Assembly: GCA_011390885.1 (NCBI GenBank)
Contig: JAABRO010000011.1
Coordinates: forward strand, 62,001-126,000
DNA length: 64,000 bases
Reading direction: 5' to 3'
Source of the DNA: Gemmatimonas sp.
Lineage (GTDB): Bacteria; Gemmatimonadota; Gemmatimonadetes; Gemmatimonadales; Gemmatimonadaceae
Positions within the stretch are counted from its first letter, which is position 1, and every line of letters starts with the position of its first letter. Shown one piece after another: positions 43,133-51,784 of the stretch. A model generated the notes under the pieces. It had not been told where the DNA came from. It searched no databases and worked only from the letters and a program-made list of their open reading frames with translations. The translations under genes were made by a program, and so were the position numbers.

Positions 43133-43801
43133 TCAGCCCCCGGCGTTCACGGAGGAGAAAAGGCGCGGGTCCACCCAGCCAGACACATCGTCGAGCGTGA
43201 TGCGGCGCCAGCCGCGTCGGGTCGTCCCCAGCATGGCACGAGAGTCCGGGCTGATCACGCCCACCACCTCACCATCGGGACTGGCGTCGCTTCGCACGTT
43301 CACCCAGGTGCGGGCCACCGCAGGCTGCCACGCCGTCGAGTCCGGCGCACTCGCCGCCTCGCCCGGTGCGTCCGGCGTGTCCGGCAGCGTCTCGTCCTCC
43401 GTCGCCACGCTCCCGGCCTGGCCCACGGCGGGCGTCTGCTCGGTGCTCACCGGAAGGGTGGCGACCACTGGGCGAGCGCCTTCCGTACCGCCGACGGTTG
43501 GGCTCGCCGCCCGATCCGCCAGTACGCCGCGACCGAGGGAGGCACCCACGAACAGCGTCACCACGACACCAGCCGCCGCCGCGGCTCGCACGGCCCACGG
43601 CTTGGCAGAGGCCGCCGACACGTCCCCGCACGCCGGGCACGGCCGGTCCACGCGGTGCATCAGGTCACAGCCAGCGCAACGCCGAAGCGCGACACGCCGC
43701 CCGCCGACATCGTACAGATCCAGCACCTGAAGGCAGCGCGGACACGTCGATGCCGCGGACAGCGCCTTCGCTCCACAGGCGTCGCAACGGAGGTAGCCCA
43801 T
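43133..43801 (-). CDS. Zinc-ribbon membrane protein with SH3-like domain
   Basis: A 222-residue protein. The N-terminal 60 residues hold two zinc ribbons (C-D-A-C with C-P-R-C, and C-A-G-C with C-P-A-C). A single membrane helix follows (about residues 73-92), then a flexible Thr/Glu/Pro-rich region and a C-terminal bacterial SH3 domain (W-V-N-V-R-S-D-A-S, R-R-G-W-R-R-I, V-S-G-W-V-D). This places zinc ribbons in the cytoplasm and the SH3 outside, where it might bind peptidoglycan. Function unknown. It is divergent from the gene at 44139. Confidence 0.8.
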   Translation of the reverse strand: MGYLRCDACGAKALSAASTCPRCLQVLDLYDVGGRRVALRRCAGCDLMHRVDRPCPACGDVSAASAKPWAVRAAAAAGVVVTLFVGASLGRGVLADRAASPTVGGTEGARPVVATLPVSTEQTPAVGQAGSVATEDETLPDTPDAPGEAASAPDSTAWQPAVARTWVNVRSDASPDGEVVGVISPDSRAMLGTTRRGWRRITLDDVSGWVDPRLFSSVNAGG

Positions 43802-44138
43802 AATGGTCGCGTCCCAGTCAGATCACATGATTGCGAAGAAACGAGAAATCAACATGCAGACGGTCGGCGATTCGCGAAAGAGGGAGGCGGCACGGGCACT
43901 GTGGAAAACCTGAATCGTGACATCCCACTCGAGCCGGGCCGACGGAGGCTCGACCGAACCGGTCAACTCCGAGTTCACCCGACCCACACGGCGCCCCCAC
44001 CCACCTGCGTCTCTCGACGGATCGCGGTCCCCGACAGACACTGGTAGCGTATCGGGCGCACCAGCGTCCGCAGTGCGTCGCGCCGGGCACATCCGCGCCT
44101 GCCACACCAGCGGGACATCCCTGTACACGGAGCATCCA
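43802..44138. other. Divergent intergenic region with two tandem hairpins
   Basis: About 340 bases between the zinc-ribbon gene and the outer-membrane-like gene. It contains TCGAGCC/GGCTCGA arms with an 11-base loop (43929-43953), immediately followed by GACCG-AAC-CGGTC (43952-43964). Both lie about 180 bases upstream of the 44139 start. Base composition is lower in G+C than the coding neighbours. No promoter can be assigned with confidence. Confidence 0.45.
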
Positions 44139-44657
44139 ATGACGCGCACGCTTCTGCTGCTCTGCCTTGCCGCCCCCGCGCTCTCGGCGCAGACATCGAA
44201 CTCCGCTCACACTACCGGAACGCCCACGCGGCAGGTGTTGTGGGCAGCCGGGGGGCTCAGTCTCATGACGCTTCCATATGGACTGGGAGGAAACGCCAGC
44301 CTGAGAGTGCGCCGCGGCAAGCGGTCCGTCCGGCTGGGGCTCAACGGCGCCTCAAACCTCAAGTCGACATTGACGTCACGGGCCGTGAGCATCAGCGTCG
44401 GTACCCATCGCCAGACCGGCGCGCTGCATCTGGACGCGTTCGCCGGCCCGGCCTTCGTGTGGGGCGACGACGGGCTCAACCCCGAAGGATTCGCCGTCGG
44501 CGACGAGCCCTATCGCACCGTCGGGTTGATCGCGGATGTCAGCATGCTGTTGGGCCTCGGAACGAGGGTGCGACTCGGCGTCGGTGCCTGGGCCAATGTG
44601 AACAGCCGGCAGAGCACCGTGGGTGCAGGTCCCAGACTGCAGCTCAGGCTGTACTGA
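44139..44657 (+). CDS. Exported protein, probable small outer-membrane beta-barrel
   Basis: A 172-residue protein starting at 44139 with GGAG nine bases upstream. The signal peptide (residues 1-18) ends A-L-S-A-Q. The mature part alternates hydrophobic and polar residues in strands such as S-L-R-V-R-R-G-K-R-S-V-R-L-G-L and A-V-S-I-S-V-G-T. It ends in P-R-L-Q-L-R-L-Y, an aromatic C-terminus typical of outer-membrane barrels. No family is recognised. The frame continues open upstream to 43917 but without a second signal. Confidence 0.65.
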   Translation: MTRTLLLLCLAAPALSAQTSNSAHTTGTPTRQVLWAAGGLSLMTLPYGLGGNASLRVRRGKRSVRLGLNGASNLKSTLTSRAVSISVGTHRQTGALHLDAFAGPAFVWGDDGLNPEGFAVGDEPYRTVGLIADVSMLLGLGTRVRLGVGAWANVNSRQSTVGAGPRLQLRLY

Positions 44658-44757
44658 GCGAGTGCCGAGTCACGGATCGACCGTGCCTACGGGCGCACGA
44701 CGACGGCCCAGCACCCGCCGCCGAATCCTCAGCGAATGCGCTGGCCGCACACGCACA

Positions 44758-44791
44758 ACCGCCCCGGATCGCACTCGCGATCCGGGGCGGT
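44758..44791. terminator. Bidirectional terminator hairpin, 15-bp stem
   Basis: ACCGCCCCGGATCGC / GCGATCCGGGGCGGT is a perfect 15-bp stem with loop ACTC. It lies between the convergent barrel and PQQ-dehydrogenase genes. The loop is identical to the hairpin at 10494, suggesting a shared genomic terminator type. Confidence 0.75.
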
Positions 44792-44816
44792 CAACCATCA
44801 ACGAACGAGAGTGCCC

Positions 44817-47036
44817 TTACTTCCCCGGCAGCTTGAGCGCCACCAGCTGCGTATTCGTCCCCGCACCCGTCGCGAACACGATGTACTGCGTGCCCTTGTG
44901 CAGGAACGTCATCGGCACGGCCGTCGTCTTGGCCGGAATCTCGATGGCCCCCACCTGCTTGCCGGTGGCCTTGTCCACCGCGAACAGCTGCGGCGGCTGC
45001 CCCGGCACGCCACCGCTGCGGCCTGTGCCGTAGATGACCAGCGACTTCGTCGTGATCACCTGCGCCTGTCCCGTGCTCGAGCGCGGCGGCAGCTGCACGC
45101 CGGCGAACAGCGGATCGCGGCTCGTGGTGGGAATGAATCCCCCGTTCGGAATCCACCAGGCCTTCTCGCCGGTGTTCATGTTGTACGCCGTCACGCCACC
45201 CAGCTCGCGCGGCTTCATGATCGACACACCACCGATCGTGGACGCGCCGGCACGACCGGCGAAGCCACCCGGCCGCTCGCTGGGCGGCGTGTACCCCGGC
45301 GGAGGATCGAGCGCGCCGATGAGGCCGCAGTTGTCGCGCGGCGAGCTGTAGTTGAACTCCGAGCACGGGTCCTTCTGCAGCACCGTGGTGCTCAGTGTGC
45401 TCTGCGACGCGACGTAGATCATGCCCGTCTCGGGGTCCACGCTCGCGCCGCCGTCGATGTTCACGCCGCCGGCCGCACCCGGGGCGTACCAGGAGCAGGT
45501 GAAGCCGCTCGGTCCCACACCGTCGCGCGTGGACGGCGGAATGAAATACGGCCCCATGCGGCACCGCTTCGCGAGCTTGAGCGCCGAATCCTTGATGGCC
45601 GGCGTGTAGTCGATGAGATCCTCTTCTTCGAGCCCCTGCTGCGCGTACGGTGCCGGCTTGCTGGGAATGGGCTGCGTGGGCGACGTCTCCTCGCCCGGAA
45701 TCTCGCTCTGCAGCACCGGCGTCTCCACGATCGGCCAGATCGGCTCGCCGGTCGCGCGATCGAAGGTGTACAGCCACCCCTGCTTCGTGGGCTGCGTGAT
45801 GATCTTGCGCAGGCGCCCGTCGATGGTCACGTCCATGAGGTTGGGCGCGATCGGGTTGTCGTAGTCCCAGATGTCGTGGTGCACCAGCTGGAAGTGCCAC
45901 TTGCGCTGCCCCGTCTTCGCGTCGATCGCGACGAGACTGTTGCCGTACAGGTTGTCGCCGGGCCGATGGCCGCCGTACTCGTCCATGAGCGGCATGCCCA
46001 CGGGGATGTACACGAGGCCGAGCTCGGGATCGGCCGAGAGCGTGGCCCACGCGTCGTTCTTGCCCACGCCGGGCGTGCCGATCTTCGAGCCGTTCTTCCA
46101 CGTCTCCGCGCCGAACTCGCCGGGCTGCGGCACGAGGTTGAACGTCCAGAGATGCTTGCCGGTGCGCTTGTCGTAGCCGCGCACGTACCCCGGCAGGTTC
46201 GCGGTGCGAATGGGATAGTAGCCGTGAATGTGCGAGCTGCTCACCACGATCACGTCGCCCACCACGATGGCCGGCGACGAGTTGGCGATCTGGCCGTGCT
46301 TGGGATCGATGCCCACCGTGCCGTCGGCGCCGATCTTCTTCACCGGGTCCCACGTCTCGCCGGGCCGCGCGGCGCGCGCCGGCGCGGCGTCGGAAATGAT
46401 GAGCGGCCCGCTGTCGTCCACCGCGAGCGGCACGAGCGGGAAGCCGAGCCCTTCCTGCAGGTCGATGATGCCGTTCTTGCCAAACGCGGGATCGGGGAGC
46501 CCCGTCTTCGCGTCGAGCGACGCCATGTGATAGCCCGGCGTCGTCACCACCACGCGCTCGGTGTTGCCGTCCTGCCAGTAGGTGAGGCCGCGCCCCGCGA
46601 ACTGGCGCGGCGCCTTCTGCCAGCGGATGCCCTCATCCATGCGCCACATCCAGAGCGTCTCGCCGTTCTCCGGATTGATGGCCGTGGCCACGCGGCGCGT
46701 GCTCGCCACCGTGAAGATGCGCCCGTTCGCGTACAGCGGCGTGGTGCGGTAGTACTCGTCGGCGCCGAAGGTGCCGGCGGCCCACTGCCACGCGATCTCG
46801 AGCGAGTCGAAGTTCTGCGCGTTGATCTGGTCGAGCGGCGAGTAGCGCGTGCTCCACGCGTCGCCGCCCCAGTAGCGCCATTCGCCGGGCACGTTGCCGC
46901 GCACGAGCTGCTGCGGCTGTTCCACCGGCGGCGCGGCGTCGAGCGCCTGCACGTGCCACCAGATGACACCGGCAAGGGAGAGGGCACCCATGAGGGTGGA
47001 CGCGAGGTACTGCTTCCTGCGCAACGAATCGGCCAT
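44817..47036 (-). CDS. PQQ-type quinoprotein dehydrogenase (membrane-anchored)
   Basis: A 739-residue periplasmic propeller enzyme with an N-terminal signal anchor (about residues 10-27). It shows quinoprotein features: G-E-W-R-Y-W-G-G-D-A-W-S-T-R-Y-S at the domain start, W-blade motifs such as G-E-T-L-W-M-W and G-Q-R-K-W-H-F-Q, H-H-D-I-W-D-Y-D, and A-V-D-K-A-T-G-K-Q. These resemble membrane glucose/polyol dehydrogenases; the substrate is uncertain. It oxidises a sugar or alcohol and passes electrons on, most likely to the cytochrome c encoded 71 bases upstream. No PQQ-synthesis gene is in the window. Confidence 0.88.
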   Translation of the reverse strand: MADSLRRKQYLASTLMGALSLAGVIWWHVQALDAAPPVEQPQQLVRGNVPGEWRYWGGDAWSTRYSPLDQINAQNFDSLEIAWQWAAGTFGADEYYRTTPLYANGRIFTVASTRRVATAINPENGETLWMWRMDEGIRWQKAPRQFAGRGLTYWQDGNTERVVVTTPGYHMASLDAKTGLPDPAFGKNGIIDLQEGLGFPLVPLAVDDSGPLIISDAAPARAARPGETWDPVKKIGADGTVGIDPKHGQIANSSPAIVVGDVIVVSSSHIHGYYPIRTANLPGYVRGYDKRTGKHLWTFNLVPQPGEFGAETWKNGSKIGTPGVGKNDAWATLSADPELGLVYIPVGMPLMDEYGGHRPGDNLYGNSLVAIDAKTGQRKWHFQLVHHDIWDYDNPIAPNLMDVTIDGRLRKIITQPTKQGWLYTFDRATGEPIWPIVETPVLQSEIPGEETSPTQPIPSKPAPYAQQGLEEEDLIDYTPAIKDSALKLAKRCRMGPYFIPPSTRDGVGPSGFTCSWYAPGAAGGVNIDGGASVDPETGMIYVASQSTLSTTVLQKDPCSEFNYSSPRDNCGLIGALDPPPGYTPPSERPGGFAGRAGASTIGGVSIMKPRELGGVTAYNMNTGEKAWWIPNGGFIPTTSRDPLFAGVQLPPRSSTGQAQVITTKSLVIYGTGRSGGVPGQPPQLFAVDKATGKQVGAIEIPAKTTAVPMTFLHKGTQYIVFATGAGTNTQLVALKLPGK

Positions 47037-47107
47037 GGCGGGGTGCTCGGTCGTGCGGTGGAGGGAGGGGTGGAGCGGGTGCGACGTGGATGGTGCTGAC
47101 GCGACGG

Positions 47108-47737
47108 TCAGTGACGGGGCCGCGCCGGGAGGGCGACAGCATGCACACGTGACGCGCCTTCGCGTGACGCGCCTTCGCGAGGGGCGCCATCTTCGCTGGC
47201 GTCTTCCCCGACGGGCATGTCGATGCGGATGCGGGTCATCGAACCGTCGGCCGGATCGAGCGCACGGGGACCGGCGGGCATGCCGTTCATGCGCAGGATG
47301 TACGCAAGCACGAGCGTGTACTCCTCTTCGGAGAGCGAACCGGGTTCGGTCTTCGGCATCTCCTCGCGGATGTACGTGTAGAGGTCGGCCAGCGTGCGCC
47401 CCACCCACTTGGCACGGAACGGCGTGCCGGTGTGCGTGATGGCCGCGTGGCAGGACTGGCAGAGCATGGTGTACAGGTCGCCACCGCTCTTGGCCTGGGC
47501 GGCGGTGTAGACGCCGTCGGCAGTGGTCTTCGGCGCGGCCTGCGCCGGCGCACGCGATGCCCCGCTCAGGGAGCCGAGCAGGAGCACACTGGCAGCGAGC
47601 AGGAAGCGGACGGCCGCGTGGCGCGCCGTGTCGGCGCACGCGTCGCCATTCCGGTGCAGGAATCGATGCACGGGCAACAGGAAGGAATGGTCACGAGAAG
47701 GACGAACCTTCGGAATGTGCGCGTTCGCGCGTCCCAT
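47108..47737 (-). CDS. Class I c-type cytochrome
   Basis: Exported monohaem cytochrome. With the ATG at 47737 the product has 209 residues and C-Q-S-C-H at 93-97, followed by a helix with M-P-K-T-E-P-G-S-L-S and Y-I-L-R-M-N-G-M-P, typical for the distal ligand and C-terminal helix. The signal peptide core is about residues 45-65, rather far from that start; a GTG at 47671 would give a shorter n-region. The ATG lies inside the HupE-like gene, overlapping by 47 bases. It probably accepts electrons from the quinoprotein downstream. Confidence 0.82.
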   Translation of the reverse strand: MGRANAHIPKVRPSRDHSFLLPVHRFLHRNGDACADTARHAAVRFLLAASVLLLGSLSGASRAPAQAAPKTTADGVYTAAQAKSGGDLYTMLCQSCHAAITHTGTPFRAKWVGRTLADLYTYIREEMPKTEPGSLSEEEYTLVLAYILRMNGMPAGPRALDPADGSMTRIRIDMPVGEDASEDGAPREGASREGASRVHAVALPARPRH

Positions 47738-49070
47738 GACCAGCCCGCCGCACGCCGACAGGCGCCCCGCTCAACCGGTCGAACACCCCCGACAGCCCCC
47801 ACGCCACGGCCACCGAGATGGCGACGAGCAGCGCCGCGCGCAGCACGCCCAGCCACACCACCGGTGACGGCGCCGAGACGGACAGGTCGTGCGTGAGCAG
47901 CTCCGCCCCCCGCTCGGCCATCCAGTGCCACGCGGTGTGCCCCACCAGCGCCGACAGCACCGCCACCAGCACGAACGGCCGAGTGACGCGCTCGAACACC
48001 CACGCCAGCGCCGGCACCACCACCGCAAGCACCGCCACCTGCCCCGCTTCCACCCCCACATTGAACGCCGCCAGCGACGTGACCAGGTGCGCCCCGGCGA
48101 ACTGCAGCGTCTCGCCGAGCGCGAACGAGAAGCCGAAGCCGTGCACCAGCCCGAACGCGAACGCCACGGGCCAGCGCCGTTCCAGCGCCTCCGCCGGACG
48201 CAGCACGTTCTCGGCCGCCATGTACACAATGCTCGCCGCGATCAGCGTCTCCACCAGCGGCGGGAACCAGAGCGCGTCGGGGGTGAATCCGAGCACCGCG
48301 GTGGCGAGCGTGATGGAATGCGCCACCGTGAACGCCGACACGATCGCCACCAGCGGCCGCCACCGACGCACGGGAATCACGAGGCAGCACACGAACAGCA
48401 GGTGATCGATGCCGCCGAGGATGTGCTCGAAGCCGAGCGCGACGAAGGTGCCCGCCGCCTGCCACCAGGTGGGGTCGAGCGCCACGCGTCCGGGGTCCCC
48501 TTCGAACAGGAACGCACGCTCGGCGCCGCTGGCGAGCGTGGCGCGCACCGTCATCGTGGTGCGCACCCCGAGGTGTGCGAGCGCGGGTTCGAGCGCCAGC
48601 CGCGCGTCCGCCGCGACGGCGGGATACTCCAGCAGCACATCGAAGTGGAGCTGCTGCCACGGCAGCTGGAGCGCGCTGTCGAGCGGGGCCCCGCGCACAT
48701 GGGCGAGCGCCTCGTCGAACGTGCCGAAGCTGCGATCGGCCGGATGCGACACACGCGCCGCGCGCACCACGGGCGCCGCCACCGCGCGACCGTCCGCGAA
48801 CAGCGGCAGCCCCGGCACGAGCCAGGTGCGGGCCGCCTCGTCGAGCAGTGGCGCGAGGTTGCCGAGCACGAGCGTGCCGTCGCTGCGCAGCGGAAAGTTC
48901 ACGTCGCGCATGGACTCGAGCGGCACGCGCAGCAGCACCAGCACGCGCCCGGAGTCGGCGCGCACCAGCGCCGAGATGGCCGCGCGCTCCGGCAGTTCGT
49001 GCGCCGCGAGCGGGCGTGCGAACAGGGCGAGCAGCAGCAGGCAGCTGGCGAACAGGCGGGGAAGCAGCAC
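47691..49070 (-). CDS. HupE/UreJ-family membrane protein
   Basis: A 459-residue protein with a signal peptide (A-A-H-E after the cut), a periplasmic domain of about 170 residues and a C-terminal membrane half of six to seven helices. The markers are F-E-H-I-L-G-G-I-D-H-L-L-F, A-H-S-I-T-L-A and F-G-L-V-H-G-F-G-F-S. HupE/UreJ proteins are linked to nickel or cobalt uptake for hydrogenase and urease, but no such enzyme is nearby, so the cargo is unknown. It overlaps the cytochrome gene. Confidence 0.85.
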   Translation of the reverse strand: MLLPRLFASCLLLLALFARPLAAHELPERAAISALVRADSGRVLVLLRVPLESMRDVNFPLRSDGTLVLGNLAPLLDEAARTWLVPGLPLFADGRAVAAPVVRAARVSHPADRSFGTFDEALAHVRGAPLDSALQLPWQQLHFDVLLEYPAVAADARLALEPALAHLGVRTTMTVRATLASGAERAFLFEGDPGRVALDPTWWQAAGTFVALGFEHILGGIDHLLFVCCLVIPVRRWRPLVAIVSAFTVAHSITLATAVLGFTPDALWFPPLVETLIAASIVYMAAENVLRPAEALERRWPVAFAFGLVHGFGFSFALGETLQFAGAHLVTSLAAFNVGVEAGQVAVLAVVVPALAWVFERVTRPFVLVAVLSALVGHTAWHWMAERGAELLTHDLSVSAPSPVVWLGVLRAALLVAISVAVAWGLSGVFDRLSGAPVGVRRAGHGTRERAHSEGSSFS

Positions 49071-49251
49071 GCCGAGGACGGGAGAGATGACGGAGGTGGC
49101 GGGACGCTGGACAGCGTGCGCGACGGCGCGTTACTTGGGGCGGGTCGCAAGGCGGTGCCGGTCCGGACCGCCCGCGAGCGTCTCCCCACCGAAACTACCA
49201 CACCTCTCGGGCCGCGACAGCCATCGCCGGTCCTCCCGGAGCCCCCTCCGC

Positions 49252-50433
49252 ATGCGCCTGCCCTCCAAGCCGCTGCTCGCCGGTGTCCTCGGCGGCACCA
49301 TCATCGCCCTCGCCGTCGCGCAGTCGTCGGTGAGCGAGGCCATCGCCACGCAGCAGCAGGCCCCGGCCTTCGAGGTGGACCCGCTCTGGCCCAAGCCGCT
49401 CCCCAACCACTGGCTGCTCGGCATGGCCATCGGCGTGGGCGTGGACTCGCGCGACCACGTGTACATCATCCACCGCGGCGCGGCCACGCTGAATGCGCGC
49501 ACCGAGGCTGGCCTGCTCTCCGATCCGCCCACCGGCGAGTGCTGCGCCGCCGCGCCGCCGGTGCTCGAGTTCGACCCCGAAGGCAACCTCGTGAACGCGT
49601 GGGGCGGACCGGGCGAGGGGTACACGTGGCCGCAGTCCAACCACGGCATCTCCATCGACAAGGACGACAACGTGTGGATCGGCGGCAACGGCGCCGGCGA
49701 CTCGCACATTCTCAAGTTCACGCGCGACGGCAAGTTCATTGCGCAGTTCGGCGAGCCGGGACGCGCCCCGGACAGCAAGTCGATGGACGCGTTCGGGCGC
49801 GTGGCCAAGATCTCGCTCGACAACGCGGCCAACGAGGCCTACGTGTCGGACGGCTATGGCAACAAGCGCGTGGCCGTGCTCGACATGCAGAGCGGCGCGA
49901 TCAAGCGCTTCTGGGGCGCCTACGGCAACGCGCCGAGCGACAGCAACCTCGGCCCCTACAACCCGGACGCGCCGCTGGCGCAGCAGTTCCGCAATCCGGT
50001 GCACTGCGCCGAGCCGACCAACGACGGCCTCGTGTACGTGTGCGACCGGCCGAACAACCGCATCCAGGTGTTCCGCAAGAACGGCACGTTCGTGAAGGAA
50101 GTGCAGGTGCTGCCGCGCACGCTCGGCGACGGCTCGACGTGGGATATCGCCTTCTCGCGCGACCAGGAGCAGAAGTACATCTACCTGGCCGACGGCAAGA
50201 ACATGCGCGTGCACGTCATGGATCGGCAGTCGCTCGAGGTGCTCACGACCTTCGGCGACGGCGGCCGCCAGCCCGGGCAGTTCTTCGCCGTGCACAGCAT
50301 CGCGACCGACTCGAAGGGCAACATCTTCACCACCGAGACCTACGAGGGGAAGCGCGTGCAGCGCTTCGTGTACAAGGGCGTGCGTCCGGTCACGAAGCGT
50401 GATCAGGGCGTGGTGTGGCCGACCGGGCGGTGA
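49252..50433 (+). CDS. Exported NHL/6-bladed beta-propeller protein
   Basis: A 393-residue protein with a signal sequence (about residues 9-28). Repeats follow such as I-S-I-D-K-D-D-N-V-W-I-G-G-N, A-Y-V-S-D-G-Y-G-N-K-R-V-A-V, V-Y-V-C-D-R-P-N-N-R-I-Q-V-F, and I-F-T-T-E-T-Y-E-G-K-R-V-Q. It is related to, but distinct from, the NHL protein at 39405. A Cys-Cys pair (G-E-C-C-A-A) lies in an early loop. The ATG at 49252 is preferred to the much longer upstream frame, which is antisense to the HupE-like gene. Confidence 0.85.
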   Translation: MRLPSKPLLAGVLGGTIIALAVAQSSVSEAIATQQQAPAFEVDPLWPKPLPNHWLLGMAIGVGVDSRDHVYIIHRGAATLNARTEAGLLSDPPTGECCAAAPPVLEFDPEGNLVNAWGGPGEGYTWPQSNHGISIDKDDNVWIGGNGAGDSHILKFTRDGKFIAQFGEPGRAPDSKSMDAFGRVAKISLDNAANEAYVSDGYGNKRVAVLDMQSGAIKRFWGAYGNAPSDSNLGPYNPDAPLAQQFRNPVHCAEPTNDGLVYVCDRPNNRIQVFRKNGTFVKEVQVLPRTLGDGSTWDIAFSRDQEQKYIYLADGKNMRVHVMDRQSLEVLTTFGDGGRQPGQFFAVHSIATDSKGNIFTTETYEGKRVQRFVYKGVRPVTKRDQGVVWPTGR

Positions 50434-50544
50434 TCCGCCACTGAACGTGCACGCACTGTGATGCACCGCACGAACGCACGCCACGCGCCGTCCTGACGCG
50501 ACAGCCGGCACTGTCCCAGCCGGTGGACAGCGACGGACGACCGA

Positions 50545-50638
50545 CCCGATCCTCACGCCCCCGTGCTGCCTGCAGCGCGGGGGCGTCGTCGTGTCGCAAG
50601 TGACGCGCGGGCTTGCACTTGGCGTCGTGAGGATCGGG
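50545..50638 (+). ncRNA. Candidate structured RNA element (three-stem fold)
   Basis: An outer perfect 13-bp pairing, CCCGATCCTCACG (50545-50557) with CGTGAGGATCGGG (50626-50638), encloses two hairpins. One is CGCCCCCGTGCTG / CAGCGCGGGGGCG (50556-50585, loop CCTG, one G-U pair); the other is CAAGTG / CACTTG (50597-50621). The second stem shares two bases with the outer one. It lies 111 bases after the NHL gene and 163 before the gene at 50802. It could be a leader element of the latter, a terminator complex or a small transposed repeat with 13-bp ends; strand is uncertain. Confidence 0.35.
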
Positions 50639-50801
50639 CTGACGACACGCCAGTCGCGCGATGCGCAGCGCGTGGCACCACTCCTGCGCTCCTGCCCCTT
50701 CGAAGACCGGCCACCACGCCAGGTGGTCGCTCGCTCGTGAGGTGTCGAACCGACGCAAGGACACCTCGACGCCACGCTGCGTCACCGGCAGGAGGGACAT
50801 C

Positions 50802-51761
50802 ATGACCCTGATTCGTGTGGGACTGGCCTCGGCGTTCACGCTCGCGGCACTCGCCGCGAGCATCGCTCCGCTCGACACCGCATCGGCGCAACCGGCGCCC
50901 GTGCAGCAGGTGCTCGACGCCGCCTTCCGCGGTGGTCGCGGCGGCCCGCCGTTCGATCCGCAGGATCGCGGCCGTGGCAACGGCCGCAACAACGGACGTG
51001 GCAACGATCGCGACGACGGCCGCGTGCTGTTCACGTGGGCGGGCAGCGTGGACCGCGAGGCGCGCATCACCATGCGCGGCCGCGACGTGAGCATTCGCGG
51101 CGACGATTCGCGCAACCGCGGCAGCCGCCCGCGCGCCAACGGCGCCCTGCCCCGCACCGACGGTCGTGTGTGGGTGCGCGTCACCGAGGGGCGCGGTGAC
51201 GTGGACGTGGTGCAGCAGCCGAGCGCGCGCAACAACTACACGCTCGTGGTGCGCGTGCGCGATGCGCGTGGCGGCAACGATCGCTATCGCGTGACGGCAT
51301 TCTGGTCGCCCGATGATCGCGGCGGCTGGGGGCGCGACGGCGACTGGGGACGCGATCGTGATCGCGACCGCGATGGCGACTGGGGGCGCGACCGCGACGA
51401 CGATGACTGGGGCCGCGATCGCAACGGTGATTGGGGGCGCGGTGGCGACTGGGGACGCGGTGGCCGCAACTTCGCAGGGCTGCGCTGGACGGGACTCGTG
51501 GACGACGTCGTGGACCTGCGCATCCAGGGGCGCAACGTCGAGGTGGTCGAGCGCAGTGGGGCCCGCACACGCGACGTGCGCAGCGAGGTCGGACAGTCCC
51601 TGCCTCGACAGAATGCGCAGGTGCGCGTGCTGCGCGCCGATGGCCGTGGTGACGTGACGGTGATCCAGCAGCCCGCCATCTGGAACGGCTACACGGCGGT
51701 GGTGCGCATCCGCGATCCGCGCGGTGGCGCGGACCGCTACGATCTCGAAGTGGGCTGGTGA
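50802..51761 (+). CDS. Secreted repeat protein with Trp-Gly-Arg-Asp linker
   Basis: A 319-residue protein starting at 50802 with GGAGGG upstream. It has a signal peptide (cut near T-A-S-A-Q). Two related beta domains (about residues 83-170 and 225-319) share patterns such as R-D-V-S-I / R-N-V-E-V, R-V-T-E-G-R-G-D-V-D-V-V-Q-Q-P / R-A-D-G-R-G-D-V-T-V-I-Q-Q-P, and V-R-D-A-R-G-G / I-R-D-P-R-G-G. Between them lies a low-complexity stretch with W-G-R-D units repeated about six times. Function unknown. Confidence 0.7.
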   Translation: MTLIRVGLASAFTLAALAASIAPLDTASAQPAPVQQVLDAAFRGGRGGPPFDPQDRGRGNGRNNGRGNDRDDGRVLFTWAGSVDREARITMRGRDVSIRGDDSRNRGSRPRANGALPRTDGRVWVRVTEGRGDVDVVQQPSARNNYTLVVRVRDARGGNDRYRVTAFWSPDDRGGWGRDGDWGRDRDRDRDGDWGRDRDDDDWGRDRNGDWGRGGDWGRGGRNFAGLRWTGLVDDVVDLRIQGRNVEVVERSGARTRDVRSEVGQSLPRQNAQVRVLRADGRGDVTVIQQPAIWNGYTAVVRIRDPRGGADRYDLEVGW

Positions 51762-51784
51762 GCGACGGCGTGCGTGTGTGACGC

